From Amoebidium appalachense (taxonomy: Eukaryota; Ichthyosporea), in assembly GCA_963693365.1 (NCBI GenBank), contig CAVNZM010000008.1, positions 1,674,001 to 1,738,000 of the forward strand: DNA of 64,000 nt. Direction: 5' to 3'. The position numbers were made by a program, and so were the translations under genes. The number at the start of each line of letters is the position of its first letter. Positions within the stretch are counted from its first letter, which is position 1. Positions 46,891-57,957 of the stretch are shown here, in pieces. The notes beneath the pieces were generated by a model. It was not told where the DNA came from and did no database searches. It saw only the letters and a program-made list of their open reading frames with translations.

Positions 46891-47984
46891 ATGTACAACG
46901 GCATCGGCCTTACGTCGGTGCGCGGATCTGGCACCAATGGCTATGTGCAGCGCAACTTCTCCGTTGTCAAGAAGAAGAAACAGCCCATAAACAGGGAGGA
47001 GGACCAGGCTCGCATGGACAAGCAGCTCATGCGCAAGCCAAACGCTGAGATTCTGGAACATGAGAGGAAGAGACAGATTGAGGCCAAGTGCTTGGAGCTG
47101 CAGGATGAGCTGGAAGAGAAGGGGTGGGTGGTTTACGTGTCTTTTGCTGAATGATGTCACGGTGTTGTGCTCTTTTATGTGGCGTGTCGGGTTGGTGAAT
47201 TTTATGCCACTTTAGACTTGCTTCCACCCACACCTTTCTAAAGGCCGGGTGTCTGTCACACCTCAACTGCGTGGTCTGAAGGGATTGCAAATCCTTGTTT
47301 TTCCATTTTTTTTGTCCGTTTTGTCCTTCCTGTGCTGATGTTTCGTGGTTGCAGGCTGCCAGAGGACGAAGTGGAGGCAAAGGTGTCGGCCCTGCGTACC
47401 CGCCTGCTGGAGCAGACAAAAGAGGCCGTCAAGCGGAAAAAGTGGGTGGGAGAGGGGGGGGGGGGGGGGGGGGGGGGGGGGCTTTATGTCGGGATGGAGT
47501 GTGTGTGCGTGTGTGTGTGTCTAGGGGGGGGGGGAGGGGGGGGGAGGGGTCGTGATATTTCTCTCCTGTTTTCTCTCTGTCGGCGTAAGTAAGTGTGTGT
47601 GGTTGGGTGGGGAGGAGGTGTGTGTGTGCTTTTGTGAGGGTGCTGGGGGTTCTTGTGTGTGTGCGCGCGCAGGGGGGGGGAGGGGGAGGGGAGGGGGTTT
47701 GGATAGGTGGAGGGGATGGAGCTGTTGGATTTCTGGAGGGGATAGGGGTTCGGTGGAGAAGACAAAGGTGGGGCAAGGATTTATAGTATGGGGTTGCTGC
47801 TTCTGCAAGTGATAGGCAAGGGACACAGGTTCCTTGTTTTCCTGTTTTGTTTTCTTTTTCTTTTTTTTTAGGCTCTTGGTTTCGGTTTGTTATTCTTGCT
47901 TCGATTGGAGAAAATAATTGGGGAGGGGGGGGGAACCGGAGTGTTGGGGGAGTGGATGGGTGGGTGTGAGTGTGTGTGTGTGTG

Positions 47985-48022
<38 letters not shown>

Positions 48023-48968
48023 ATGAGGAGGGTCAAAGAGCGGAGAGAGGCTGTAGCTTGCAAGAACAGGCTGCTCTATTACTACTTAGCCAAAGGGAGA
48101 GAGAATGGATTTGGGTTGGGAGTAAGACGGTGCAGCCTTTCCAACGTGCACTTGCTTTATGCAGTGGCTAATGAAGACAGCATTTATTATGAGGATATAA
48201 GCATGTAGCCAAGATATATTAGCCGTAGCTGAAATTTTGACGTGTCTGTTCTTGTTTGCCACGTTGTCTAACCAAGCTATGCTTTTGCAGTGAGACACAC
48301 CAGCTAGCAGCAGAGAACGAGGCCAAAAACAACCGCATGCGAGGTGCACTGAGGCTGGAGGAGGGCTATGTGGAGGGCAGTGCCTTCGACAGGGACCTGC
48401 AGGAGCAGAAGCGATTGGAGAGGAAGGTGTGTGCCTGATCCCCCTGACATCTTTTTCTTCCCCCCCCCCCCCAACCACACCTCTCCCCACCCCACCACAC
48501 CCTTCCCCCACAAACACAAACGCACAGCGTCCCCCCTTGGGCCCTCCCTGAGGATGGGCTCTGCTTATGACGCATACTGTGCGCATGGCTGATGCTGCAT
48601 ACTTGAATGTTTGCCTTTGCATGTGTCCTGCACCATGCTTCTCATCGTGTATGCGTACTTCGTACTGTGTTCCGCATTCAAAACCCCCTCCCTCCCCCCC
48701 CCCCCTTCCCCCCCCCCCCCTTTCGTTCCTGTTACTCCTATGCATTTCCGCGACACACATTGAAACACACGCAGATGCATGTACACAAGTGCCCGCACTC
48801 ACGGCGCACATACGCACGCGCGCGCACACACACACACACACATACACACGAACATGTGCACTTGCGCACACACGTACACACACTGACACGTGCACACGAC
48901 CGTCACAGGCATGTGCACTGGTGCACCACCTTGCATGTGCTTCTGTTAGGACGGTTAGCCTGTGAACT

Positions 48969-48999
<31 letters not shown>

Positions 49000-50878
49000 C
49001 ACGCTAAGAACACCCATATACGGAGTGGTATTCTTTCTTGTCCTTCATCGTTTCATACTAGCACCTCCTTTCCCCCCCCCCTAATTTGCACACACACATT
49101 CACCGTTTTGCTCACCTTGCTTGCATAAGCAATCCTGCTCGTCTTTGATCAAGACGGGTTGACCCTCCCAAGTTCAGTTGATGCTGCTGTCTGAGTTGGA
49201 GAGTCGTATATACGCGGGCTAAGGGGTTGATACTCGGACGCAATTGATGCCTTGGGCCATCCCTGAGGATGGGTTCTGCTATGACGCATGCTGTGCGCAT
49301 GGCTGATGTTGCATACTTGAATGTTTGCCTTTACATGTGTCCTTCGTGTATGCGTACTTCGTACCGTGTTCCGCATTCAAACCCCCCCCCCCCCCCCCCC
49401 CCCCCCCGCTGTATGTGACACGTGTTGTCTGTTGGTTCCCCTCCACTTTTGGCCGATATCCACCCTCCACCATCCACCGGTCACCCTTTCCCCACCCAGC
49501 TTCAAGATGTTGTTGTAAATTGCCTAACATGCATACACCCGTGTTTGCATCTGTAGCAAGATCTGACAGGGATTGTGTGCTGGGGGATACACTGGGCACA
49601 GGCGTGCACCTCTGATGCACACAAGCACACCCACACATGTGAACGCCCATATTCGCTCACCCACACCCACACATGTGAACGCCCATATTCGCTCACCCAC
49701 ACCCACAAACGTACAACAACACCACACTTACACGCACATGCACCCGCGTGCGCCCACACACGCACATGAACACCCACACATGCACGCCCACACCCGCACA
49801 AACCCACACACGTGCAGACATACAGGCACACATCACACAAGCACGACAAGCACGATTGATATTATCATGGCCCCATCCACTGACCACATATTATTCCCCA
49901 CGGGTGCCAAAAGAAAGACCCTCTCGTGTTTGTGTGTGTGTTTGTGAAGGGAGGAGGGGGATATGTCGGAGAAAGTAGGGGGGTATCGATATGAAAGTGT
50001 GCTTATACATGAATATGTAAGGCTGACTCTTTGTTACCAACCACACAGGCAGCGTGGGAGGAGCGACAGAGAGAGAAGGAAAAGATGGAGAGGGAGAAGG
50101 AGAGAGAGAACAAGAGACGTCGCAAGGAGGAGAGCGATGAAGATGAAAAGAAAAAAGCAAAGAAGAAGGGGAGGAAGAGAAAAGATAGTAGCAGTAGTGG
50201 TAGTGATAGTTCGAGCAGTGAGAGCGATAGTAGCAGTGGGAGTGAGAGTGAGAGTGAAGACGAAAAGAAAAAGAAGAAGGGTGGAAAGGTGAGGAAGAGC
50301 GAGAGCGAGAGTAGTGGGAGCGAGAGTGAGAGTGAGAGCGAGGGGAAGAAGAGAAAGGGTAAGAAGGGTGGGAAGGGAAAAACGGGTGAAAGTGAGAGTG
50401 AAAGCGAAGATGAGAAGAGAGGAAACAACAAAGGTGGAAAGGAGAGTGAGGATAGAAATGGGAAGAAGGGGGAGGTGAGGAATGAAGAGAGTCCACGGAG
50501 AGAGAGCAGGGGTGAACGTGGAGAGGACAAGGAAAAGCCGAGAAGGAATGACCGAGGCAGTGAGAGCGGGTCTGAGAGTGAAGATGACAGGCGGCCGGCA
50601 AGGTGTGTGTGGTGTTTGGTGTGTGTGGTGTGTGTGTGTGTGCGTGTGTGCGTGGTGTGTGGTGTGTGTGCATGGGTGGGTGGGTGGGTGGGTGGGTGGG
50701 GGGTGGAAGGGTGTGAGAGGGAAGGGGTGGAAGGGTGTGAGATTTGTAGGAGAGTGCAAGTAGGGGTTGAGTGTGCTAGGCATAGGCAGGGGTTGAGGGA
50801 GCTGGTGCCTTTTGTTTTTTCCTTTCTTCCTTTCTTCTTCTTCCGATTTTTTTTGTTCATGTGTGTGTTTGGAGGGGG

Positions 50879-50922
<44 letters not shown>

Positions 50923-51174
50923 GTCGTAAAACTTGGAGAGGATGGTTTTATCTTTGCTAGTAAGTGGGCTGCTTCGTGTGTACAGTGCTCGGGTGTAGTG
51001 AGGGTGTGGGCGGTGTCTGTGGTGTCTGTTTCATGGATGTGTCTGCTGAGTGCATTTTGGCCTATAAGTGTTTACAGTGCGTGTTCTGTGCTGGCTGATC
51101 TTGCAAACGAAATGGGGTTGGTGGTCTTGATTTAGAGATGGGGGGAGAGAGGAGGGAGTGGAAAAATTAACTCT

Positions 51175-51261
<87 letters not shown>

Positions 51262-51382
51262 CAAAGGCAGAGTGCACCCACCAACAAACTGTGCTACCAA
51301 TCTGAGCATACACACAGGCATTGTAACACAATCTCACGCTTCTTCTCTCCCCCCCCCCCCCCCTCCCCCCCCCCCCCCCCAG

Positions 51383-51422
<40 letters not shown>

Positions 51423-52292
51423 AAATACACACTCTCCCGCGTACAGGCGTAGCCCGTCTCCCTCCAAGGCCAAAGACACCAAGGCACCCGCAGCACGCAA
51501 AGCATCCACATCCCCACCACCCACCCGCAAGCCCCGTCACGTCTCGTCAGACGAAAACTCCGGGTCAGACAGTGACTCGGGCCGTGGACAAACCCGAAAG
51601 GACACTCGACCCGACCCACGAAAACAATCTGACGACAGGCGCCCAGGCAGGGACCGTTCGAGTTCACCCTCCGTCTCTCCGCCACCACGCAAACAGCAAA
51701 AGGATGCCTCCCCTAAACGTCGCCCTGCTTCCTCCCCCGAATCCTCTCCTTCCCCTGCACCAAAGAAGCGTGCAGACACACCATCCCCATCCCCTACAGA
51801 GAGAAAACGTCACGGCAGTGAGAGTGAGAGCGGAAGCGAGAGTGAGAGGGAGGGAGAAGGAAAGACCCAAAGCACAGGAGAGGAGGGAGGGAGGGGAGGG
51901 GGGATAGACGGAGAAGTGTAGAGAGGGAGAGGGAGAGGGGACGGGTGGATGATAGAGACGGAGAGAGGGGTCGAGGAAGGGAGGATTTGAGGGGAAGGGG
52001 GAGGGATGATAGGGAGGGAGAGGGGACGCGATGGAGAGATGGAGAGAGACAGGGCACGAGATAGAGGGGGGAGAGACGGGAGAGGGGATGGGCGGGATAG
52101 GGATTATGAGAGAGGGAGGGAGGGGGTGAGAGACAAGGAGAGAGAGAGGGAGAGGGATGAGGGGAGGGACAGAGAGAGGGAGAGGGAGAGAGGACGTGGG
52201 AGGGATGAGAGGGGTGACAGGGACCGGTATGATGAGAGGTCTCGGCGCAGCCCGCCCAGCTACCGCGATAGGAGGGACAGCAGGCGGAGCAG

Positions 52293-52323
<31 letters not shown>

Positions 52324-52373
52324 GGGGGTTGTGGGTGTGGGTGTGGGTGGGTGGGTGGGTGTGTGTGTGTGTG

Positions 52374-52407
<34 letters not shown>

Positions 52408-52853
52408 CTCGAATAGATGATCGATGTGACTATTTCCCGGTCATGTCTGCTCTTCGAGCTTTGAGCGTGGCGAGTCTTTGGCTGGTTTAGAGATGCGAAA
52501 GGATGTGGAGGGAGAGGATGTGGTTCTGGGTGGCCTTGTTTGTATTTGTGTGGGTGTGGGTGTGGGTGCATGTCAACATGCAGGTGTTCGTGTGTGAATG
52601 CACGTGCCCGCGTCCGCGTGCAGGGTTTCTTCCTAATTGGGGGGGGGGGGGGGGGGGAAGGGGGGGGGGGAGGGGGGTTTTAAGGCAGACAGGGTGGGAG
52701 GAAGAGAGAGACAGAAAGAGAGAGAGAGAACGTCTGGATTATTGTCTTTATGCGGGATATGTTTGGGGTGGTGTGTTTGTGTTGGGCACACACTGACTGG
52801 GGGCACACTGCAGGTCACGCAGTCGGTCTCCCCGTCGCTACAGCCGCTACTGA
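46891..52853 (+). CDS. SRRM2: SRRM2/CWC21-type spliceosomal protein (cwf21 domain plus SR/RE-rich tail)
   Basis: Coding exons read as 46891-47123, 47355-47441, 48291-48426, 50049-50602, 51447-52292 and 52814-52853 (stop TGA 52851-52853). All introns are GT..AG and phases agree (2, 2, 0, 2, 2); total 1,896 bp, about 631 residues. The N-terminus MYNGIGLTSVRGSGTNGYVQ is the invariant start of SRRM2/CWC21 proteins. The cwf21 domain follows (PNAEILEHERKRQIEAKCLE, LPEDEVEAKVSALRTRLL). ETHQLAAENEAKNNRMRGAL and EEGYVEGSAFDRDLQEQ match the family downstream. The rest is low-complexity: E/K/S-rich, SPS-rich, then RE/RD repeats, ending RSRSPRRYSRY. In yeast Cwc21 binds Prp8/Snu114 near the catalytic centre; the human protein is SRm300, so a nuclear splicing role is inferred. 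In exon 5 the frame meets a TAG at 51919-51921 while the next frame continues the RE/RD repeats and the original frame resumes by ~52006, suggesting two compensating G-run indels. Confidence 0.9.
47442..48290 (+). other. intron 2 of the SRRM2-like gene
   Basis: Donor A|GTGGGT at 47442 and acceptor GCTATGCTTTTGCAG at 48290. It contains G-runs (47454-47480, 47987-48021) and GT tracts. No embedded gene is seen. Confidence 0.75.
48538..48685 (+). repeat. dispersed intronic repeat DR-B, partial copy
   Basis: GGGCCCTCCCTGAGGATGGG through TTGAATGTTTGCCTTTGCAT to TCCGCATTCAAAACCCC matches the second half of the copy at 49088-49388. Confidence 0.85.
49088..49388 (+). repeat. dispersed intronic repeat DR-B, full copy
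   Basis: From CACACACATTCACCGTTTTG through GATCAAGACGGGTTGACCCT to CCGTGTTCCGCATTCAAACC. An inverted full-length copy lies at 54918-55217 in an SRF intron. Confidence 0.9.
50603..51446 (+). other. intron 4 of the SRRM2-like gene
   Basis: The donor AG|GTGTGTGTGG (50603) merges with a GT-rich tract, and the acceptor is CCCGCGTACAG (51446). It contains GGGT repeats, a ~40-bp G-run (50881-50921), an 80-bp (GT)n array (51177-51258) and a C/CA tract (51350-51420). Confidence 0.8.
52293..52813 (+). other. intron 5 of the SRRM2-like gene
   Basis: The donor AG|GTGTGTGTGTGTGG (52293) is the start of a GT/G tract and the acceptor is GGCACACTGCAG (52813). G-runs lie at 52308-52328, 52376-52407 and 52639-52670. 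Confidence 0.8.
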
Positions 52854-53264
52854 TTGGGCAATATCCAAGTTGGGGGGTGGGGGGTGGGCATGGCCACCTA
52901 GACTCACGGTTGCTGCCGTTTTCCCTTTAAAACCATCTTTTTTTGGTTTTTTTTTTTTTTTTGGCTCCATTTTTCTTTTTGACATGGCGCCATGTGCCTC
53001 AGTCAGAAGATATGGTCTGTAGGGGGAGTGGGGATATAGCTCTGGGGATGCATGAGCTTATTGGTTTTTTACGGGTTATTTGAAAATATCCGTTTATCGA
53101 CCTTCAAATTTATTGGTTGTGATGGTGGCCATGGTACGATGGCGGTAAAGAGGGGCCCCAAGGTCATGTATTTTTTGCATGGGCAAATGTGTTATTATGC
53201 CCTGGTGGCTCGGCTTCCCATTCGACGGATCATTGATATCGATCTACTGTGACAATGAATGAAA

Positions 53265-53270
53265 AATAAA
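53265..53270 (+). terminator. polyadenylation signal AATAAA of the SRRM2-like gene
   Basis: AATAAA lies 412 bp after the stop codon in AT-rich DNA. It is the first canonical signal downstream on this strand. TTTGTCAG follows. Confidence 0.5.
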
Positions 53271-53599
53271 TTTGTCAGAGAACGACCCAACCTGTGTTGC
53301 TTTACTAATATCCATGCTACCAGCCACATTGTGGACTCGAGTCGATCCGAGTTAACGTTCCTGTACATGTCCCCTTTGCACTGCACGGGTATACGGACAC
53401 GGGTACATGCATGCCAGTCGACCGTTCCGCGGCCGATCGAAGAGTTCTGCAGGCTGATCAGGAGTCTATTCCTGCGCGCCCTAATCTTAGAGTGCCACCC
53501 CCCCCCCCCCCCCCAATCCATTTTCTCATGTGTCATCCGATATCTGTGTAATGACGTCACACATTGCAATGCCTGAACAAAACAGAAATATGTGACTGA

Positions 53600-53680
53600 G
53601 GCAAAAAGCATGCGCACATCAAGGCCTCCTAGATAATGCATGCACACCAAGGCCTCCTAGATATATCTTGATGTGCATGC
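53600..53680. repeat. tandem and inverted repeat around CAAGGCCTCCTAGATA
   Basis: GCACATCAAGGCCTCCTAGA and GCACACCAAGGCCTCCTAGA are 30 bp apart, followed by ATCTTGATGTGCATGC, which is the inverted start of the first unit. Confidence 0.75.
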
Positions 53681-53911
53681 AACCCTGCAACCATTGTCTG
53701 GATCAGTGACATATAGGGCAATTTGGTGCGCGCTATGTTGTAATACGTTGCAAGCCAGCATGTGCACTTCAAGTCAATTCGTGGTTTATTGCACACACAT
53801 CAGATCATACAGAACCACAGGTCCTGTGCCATGAATAGTTACCCACGCGCACATCATACAGCTACATAATTCCTTCACACCCTCTGCTAATTATACCATT
53901 CTGCTATGCCT

Positions 53912-53917
53912 TTTTAT
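53912..53917 (-). terminator. polyadenylation signal AATAAA of the SRF-like gene
   Basis: On the minus strand AATAAA lies about 420 bp after the stop codon at 54336. A second AATAAA lies at 53785-53790. This puts the 3' ends of the two convergent genes about 0.5 kb apart. Confidence 0.5.
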
Positions 53918-54335
53918 TCGAGCCCGTATGTTCGAATTTGTGTTGGCTTATATAACTTTCAGTTAATTCGAGAAAACACACACGATTTTAACTTTCGTCT
54001 TAACAAATGAACAGGTGTGGTCCTTGGATTTGATAATCCCAATAGAAAACAAAGCTAAAAACCATTACCTCACTCACTTCCACACCACTGGCCTGTAAGG
54101 CAAGCAGTGTTGGGTTTTGCCACAAGAATTGAAATACACACACACAACCACGCCTATATAGACTACTTGGGGACAACGTTTTTAGAAAAACGGACCCCTC
54201 CTCAGGAAACATGCCACATAACATGGTTGGGCTAATTGCTCCATGACTCTTGCTAGATAACCGCGGCAAGAGAGACTTGCAAAGTAGAAAAAAAGAGATG
54301 AAAGAGAGAAAGAGAAAGCACACACGAGGCAAGCC

Positions 54336-54876
54336 CTATGTTGTGGTGTTGTAGGACTGGCCGGTGGGTGTTGACATGCCCCCTGGCATGGATGGCACTG
54401 CACAAACCCAATCGTCAGCAACGGGAGAGAGAAAGAGAGGAGGAAAAAAAAAGAGAGGAAAAAAAAAGGGTGGTGTGTGTGTGTGTGTGCTGGGGGGGGG
54501 GGGGGGGGGGGGGATCTTCCTGTGTCACGAATGGTTTTTATGCAGTGTTTTTGCTTCTGTTCTTCCCCCCCCCCCCCCCCCCCCCAACAACGCAAAAAAA
54601 AAAAGGACACTGGCATTAACCCCCTTACAGGCAGCCCGGGGGGGGGGGGGGGGGGGGGGGGGGGGAAGGGAACAAAGAAACAAGTCAAACGAGAACAACA
54701 AAATTCCCCGCCTGTGTATGCACCTTCCACACCATGGCCCGAATCTGTTTGCCAGTTCCGTGAAACCAAACAATCCCTTTTAGATGCAAGCATTATTGGA
54801 CATGTGTGCGTATGTGTGTATGTGTGTGTGTCCACACTCCATCAGCCTTATTTGATTGGCGATGGTTTTTGTGTTT

Positions 54877-54926
<50 letters not shown>

Positions 54927-56063
54927 GAATGCGGAACACGGTACGAAGTACGCATACACGAAGGACACATGTAAAGGCAAACATTCAAGTATGCAACATC
55001 AGCCATGCGCACAGTATGCATCATAAGCAGAGCCCATCCTCAGGGAGGGCCCAAGTCATCAATTGCGTCTGAGTTTCGACCCCTTAGCCCGCGTATATAC
55101 GACTCTCCAACTCAGACAGCAGCATCAACTGAACTTGGGAGGGTCAACCCGTCTTGATCAAAGACGAGCAGGGTTGCTTATGCAAGCAAGGTGAGCAAAA
55201 CGGTGAATATGTGTGTGGAAACTAATGCAGTGCAGCGGAAAATGCGTATGTGCTTACAGATGCACGACACAGAGCAGCCATGCCCGGTTGCATGGAAGTA
55301 AAGCGGTCTGGGGGGGGGGGACATACTGCCAGGATAGCCACCAGCAAAGGCAGCGTTGTAGGACTGCATGCCTGGTGGAGGCATGCCCCCTGGCATCCCA
55401 CCGGGCGCACCAACACCCTGGAGGCACAGTGTCAGTCTAAAGCAGAAAGAAAACAGGCAGGCACAGGCCAACACATTGTTAACACGATACCCAACGAATA
55501 ACGTCAGTTCAACAGCACAGGAATGCGCTGAAACACGTACTCCCGTTCCAACACACACACAAGCACGCGCTCACGCACACACACACGCACGCACACACAC
55601 ACACACACACTCACACACAATCTACTTCTCCGTGTCTTTCATTTATGAAATATAACTTCATTCTGATCATGACACAGCTCTAAATTTCCAACTGTGTGAT
55701 GATAAAACTCTGTGCAGGAGATACATGGAAAGGAACGGAGATCGCACCTGTCCCTCCATGCCTGCGTAGCCCATAGCTGCCGGGTCAGAATAGCGTGTGT
55801 CATGCTGTGTGTGTGGCCATGTGTTAGCAACCATCCTTAACGGATATATAATTTGTAGCAGTTGGTTGAAGCCATAGAATACAGTAAGCAGGAAACACAC
55901 AAGGAACGGGCAGAGAGAAAGGGAGATAGTGACGGGTGGGGAAGTGGAAGGGTGGAAAAGGAAAAAAATTAGGGAGCGATAAAAACAACAAACAACATAC
56001 ACACATACGGGGAAGGAAGAAGAAAAGAGAAAATAAAAAAGAAAAAGCACCCCCCCCCCCCCC

Positions 56064-56098
<35 letters not shown>

Positions 56099-57919
56099 CG
56101 CCCGCTCCAGGGGTCGAACCTGGGATCTTCTCCTTAGGAGGGAGACGCGTTATCCACTTCGCCAAGCGGGCGATGCCGATGGCGTAAGTGCCAGATAAAC
56201 ACATATTCGTAACACACACACAGCTCAGCTACAAAAGATGATATAGGGTCATGCACGTTGTTTGTGCACTTACAAACGAACCGTGTGGGTGTGTAAGGGG
56301 ATGAGTACCATTGGCGGGTCCGGCGCGTTCAGACAGGCCTGGATCAGGTTCTTGCCCTCAGGCTTTGTGATGAGTGGCTGCAGCTTGGGGGTGGCAAACG
56401 TGTACACGTGGCCCGTCTCCGAGGCTACAAGCAGAAGCACCTGTGTGCCTGAAGGGGAAGATGTTTTTTTGGTCAGCACACACCAACCTAAGCTGAGTTC
56501 ACTAACCAGAAAACTAAAATCACCCCCATGAATGCCTTGACAGTATCTCTTTGTGTTGTGCTATGGCAGGAGTGTGTGTTTCTGTGGCGAGCCCCCCCCC
56601 CCCCCTCTGGAACTGGGCATGCAATGCGTGCCCAAGCAACACCAGACGCACCAACACGTACCTGTCAGTGTGCTAAGTTCGTAGGCCTTCTTCATGATAC
56701 CGGCCTTGCGTTTGCTGCAGTGGCCCACACACTCCCGTTAGACCCTTGTCAACCATCCACGGCTACCTTCTCTTTGATAGCTTCACATCTACGAATGCTG
56801 CCTTCATGTTTAAGAGTGGAGCTAGGGAAAGGGAGAGCTGAGGTGGCCACACCTCCACATGAAAGATTAAACAGACACAATTTAGCCCACTGAACAAGCA
56901 ACCAAAAAAAAAAAACAGGAGGAAGTAAACGTGACCAGAAAAGCACAACCCAACCACATGGGCGCACTCGGTGTGTGCCCCAAACCTGCCATAGCAGTAT
57001 TACAGGCTACGATGTATAAGAAAAAACCAAGACCAAACGTGCGCCCACCTGAAAGTGATGTGCCGTCTGCTCTTGTCGTCGATAAACTCAATAGGGATCT
57101 TTCTCCGTCCCCCTGTCTTGCGTTCAGAAACTTCGTCTCCCTGTGAGAACCCTCAAGGTCAGCCACAGGACCGCCCCCCTCCCCCTGCATGCAACCGTGC
57201 ACCAAACACATCGTGAATCCGTCTGCAGCTAAAAAAAATCCCCTCTCCCTTTTCACGGAGCAGCAACTGCACTGATAGAAAGCTCCCAGGACAAACCACA
57301 AACGTTTGCCATCACCTGGATGTAAACAGGGCTATATAATGCTTCACAGTGTCTAAGCTGACAGAGACAAGCACATTGTTGAGCAAAAGCAAGGTTCACG
57401 TCACCCAGCAGTTGCTGGCTGCCACAGTGAACCTTCTTCCCACGTTAAAACCATACCACATCGCTGTCCATACAAGGGAAAGTACTTACATCACTCGTGT
57501 CGATGCCCCTCTTCAGACCCTGTGTGTGCTCACCCAGGTCTGTCCCCACACTCGCAGTCAAGACCAAAGCCAACACAAAAGAAAGAATAACAAACGGAGC
57601 CAATGGACTAAAAGGAAGGTGGGGAGGACGGGGGGGGGGGGGGGACCCCAAGTTGCAGAGATGAAAGAAGGGCACTATAAATAACAACTGAAAACTGTTG
57701 AGGCAAACAGCAGGCGAAATGGTGATTGCACGAAATTGAATAAGCGCACAGTATCCTTTATGCGAATTGGTACCGTGTTAATAATAAAGGACATTGTATT
57801 GTATCCGTTTTGTTGCATTGTACCCGAACCTTGCTACTAACGATTTGCATAGTGCCTATTAAGGCAATAGTTGGATACTTACAGGTCTCGCCGGGAACAA
57901 GGGAGTTTTGATCAGCCAT
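54336..57919 (-). CDS. SRF: SRF/Mcm1-type MADS-box transcription factor
   Basis: Eight coding exons read on the minus strand: 57919-57883 (MADQNSLVPGET), 57539-57490, 57140-57049, 56714-56662, 56448-56309, 55804-55748, 55417-55258 and 54397-54336 (stop TAG 54338-54336). Phases agree at every junction; total 651 bp, 216 residues. Residues ~41-100 form the MADS domain: RRKIPIEFIDDKSRRHITF, SKRKAGIMKKAYELSTLTG, TQVLLLVASETGHVYTFAT, then the SAM-like extension PKLQPLITKPEGKNLIQACL. The family binds CC(A/T)6GG DNA as a dimer in the nucleus. DKSRRHITF and KPEGKNLIQACLNAP resemble fungal Mcm1 and amoebozoan SrfA more than animal SRF. The C-terminus is short and Gly/Pro/Met-rich (GAPGGMPGGMPPPGMQSYN; PSMPGGMSTPTGQSYNTTT), unlike the ~500-residue animal proteins. 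A G11 run (plus strand) at 55310-55320 inside exon 7 could hide an indel; the other frame reads PPPDRFTSMQPGMAAL. Additional small exons between exons 7 and 8 cannot be excluded. Confidence 0.9.
54398..55257 (-). other. SRF intron 7
   Basis: Donor TCT|GTAAGCAC at 55257 and acceptor TGGGTTTGTGCAG at 54398. It holds repeat DR-B, a G-run (54892-54924), another G-run (54639-54665), a C-run (54565-54585) and a purine/pyrimidine tract. Confidence 0.7.
54918..55217 (-). repeat. dispersed intronic repeat DR-B, inverted copy
   Basis: This is the reverse complement of 49088-49388, from GAATGCGGAACACGGTACGA to GGTGAGCAAAACGGTGAATA. It lies in SRF intron 7, so it has the same orientation relative to its host gene as the copy in the SRRM2-like gene. 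Confidence 0.9.
56065..56094 (-). terminator. RNA polymerase III terminator of tRNA-Arg
   Basis: On the minus strand a run of 30 T begins 5 nt after the mature tRNA 3' end. This is far longer than the T4 minimum for Pol III termination. It continues into a G-run, so the Pol II pre-mRNA also carries a U30-G14 stretch. Confidence 0.85.
56099..56171 (-). tRNA. trnR-CCT: tRNA-Arg (anticodon CCT)
   Basis: A complete 73-nt cloverleaf is read on the minus strand: acceptor GCCCGCT/AGCGGGC, D arm GCG...CGC with AGTGGATAA, anticodon stem TCTCC/GGAGA around the loop CTCCTAA (anticodon CCT), variable loop AGATC, and T arm CCAGG-TTCGACC-CCTGG. The discriminator base is G. Box A (TGGCGAAGTGG) and box B (GGTTCGACCCC) are present. 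The anticodon reads AGG arginine codons. It lies within the SRF intron between exons 56448-56309 and 55804-55748, on the same strand. There is no tRNA intron. Confidence 0.96.
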
Positions 57920-57957
57920 AGTTGCTGTCTGCTCTTGCTAAGCACACGGAGTAGTCT
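57883..57957 (-). other. SRF exon with start codon
   Basis: Acceptor TTCCGCCCCACAG ends at 57958. 38 nt of leader precede the ATG at 57919-57917, in context AGCAACTATGGCTG. Donor ACCT|GTAAGTATCC at 57882. Confidence 0.75.

Larger units (their letters stand above)
48427..50048 (+). other. intron 3 of the SRRM2-like gene
   Basis: Donor AAG|GTGTGTGCC at 48427 and acceptor CCAACCACACAG at 50048. It carries two copies of repeat DR-B, C-runs (48700-48720, 48970-48996, 49381-49407) and CA-rich DNA with a 31-bp direct duplication (CACACCCACACATGTGAACG... at about 49627-49692). Confidence 0.75.

Noticed and set aside
50003-50860. Minus-strand Ser/Leu/Phe-rich ORFs opposite SRRM2 exon 4
   Set aside because: Reverse translation of Glu/Lys/Ser repeats; no start or splice context, and the plus strand is clearly coding.
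54690-54790. Possible extra SRF exon (ATTCGGGCCATGGTGTGGAAG with AG/GT borders)
   Set aside because: Including it would not improve the phase, since exons 7 and 8 already join in frame, and the sequence matches no SRF region.
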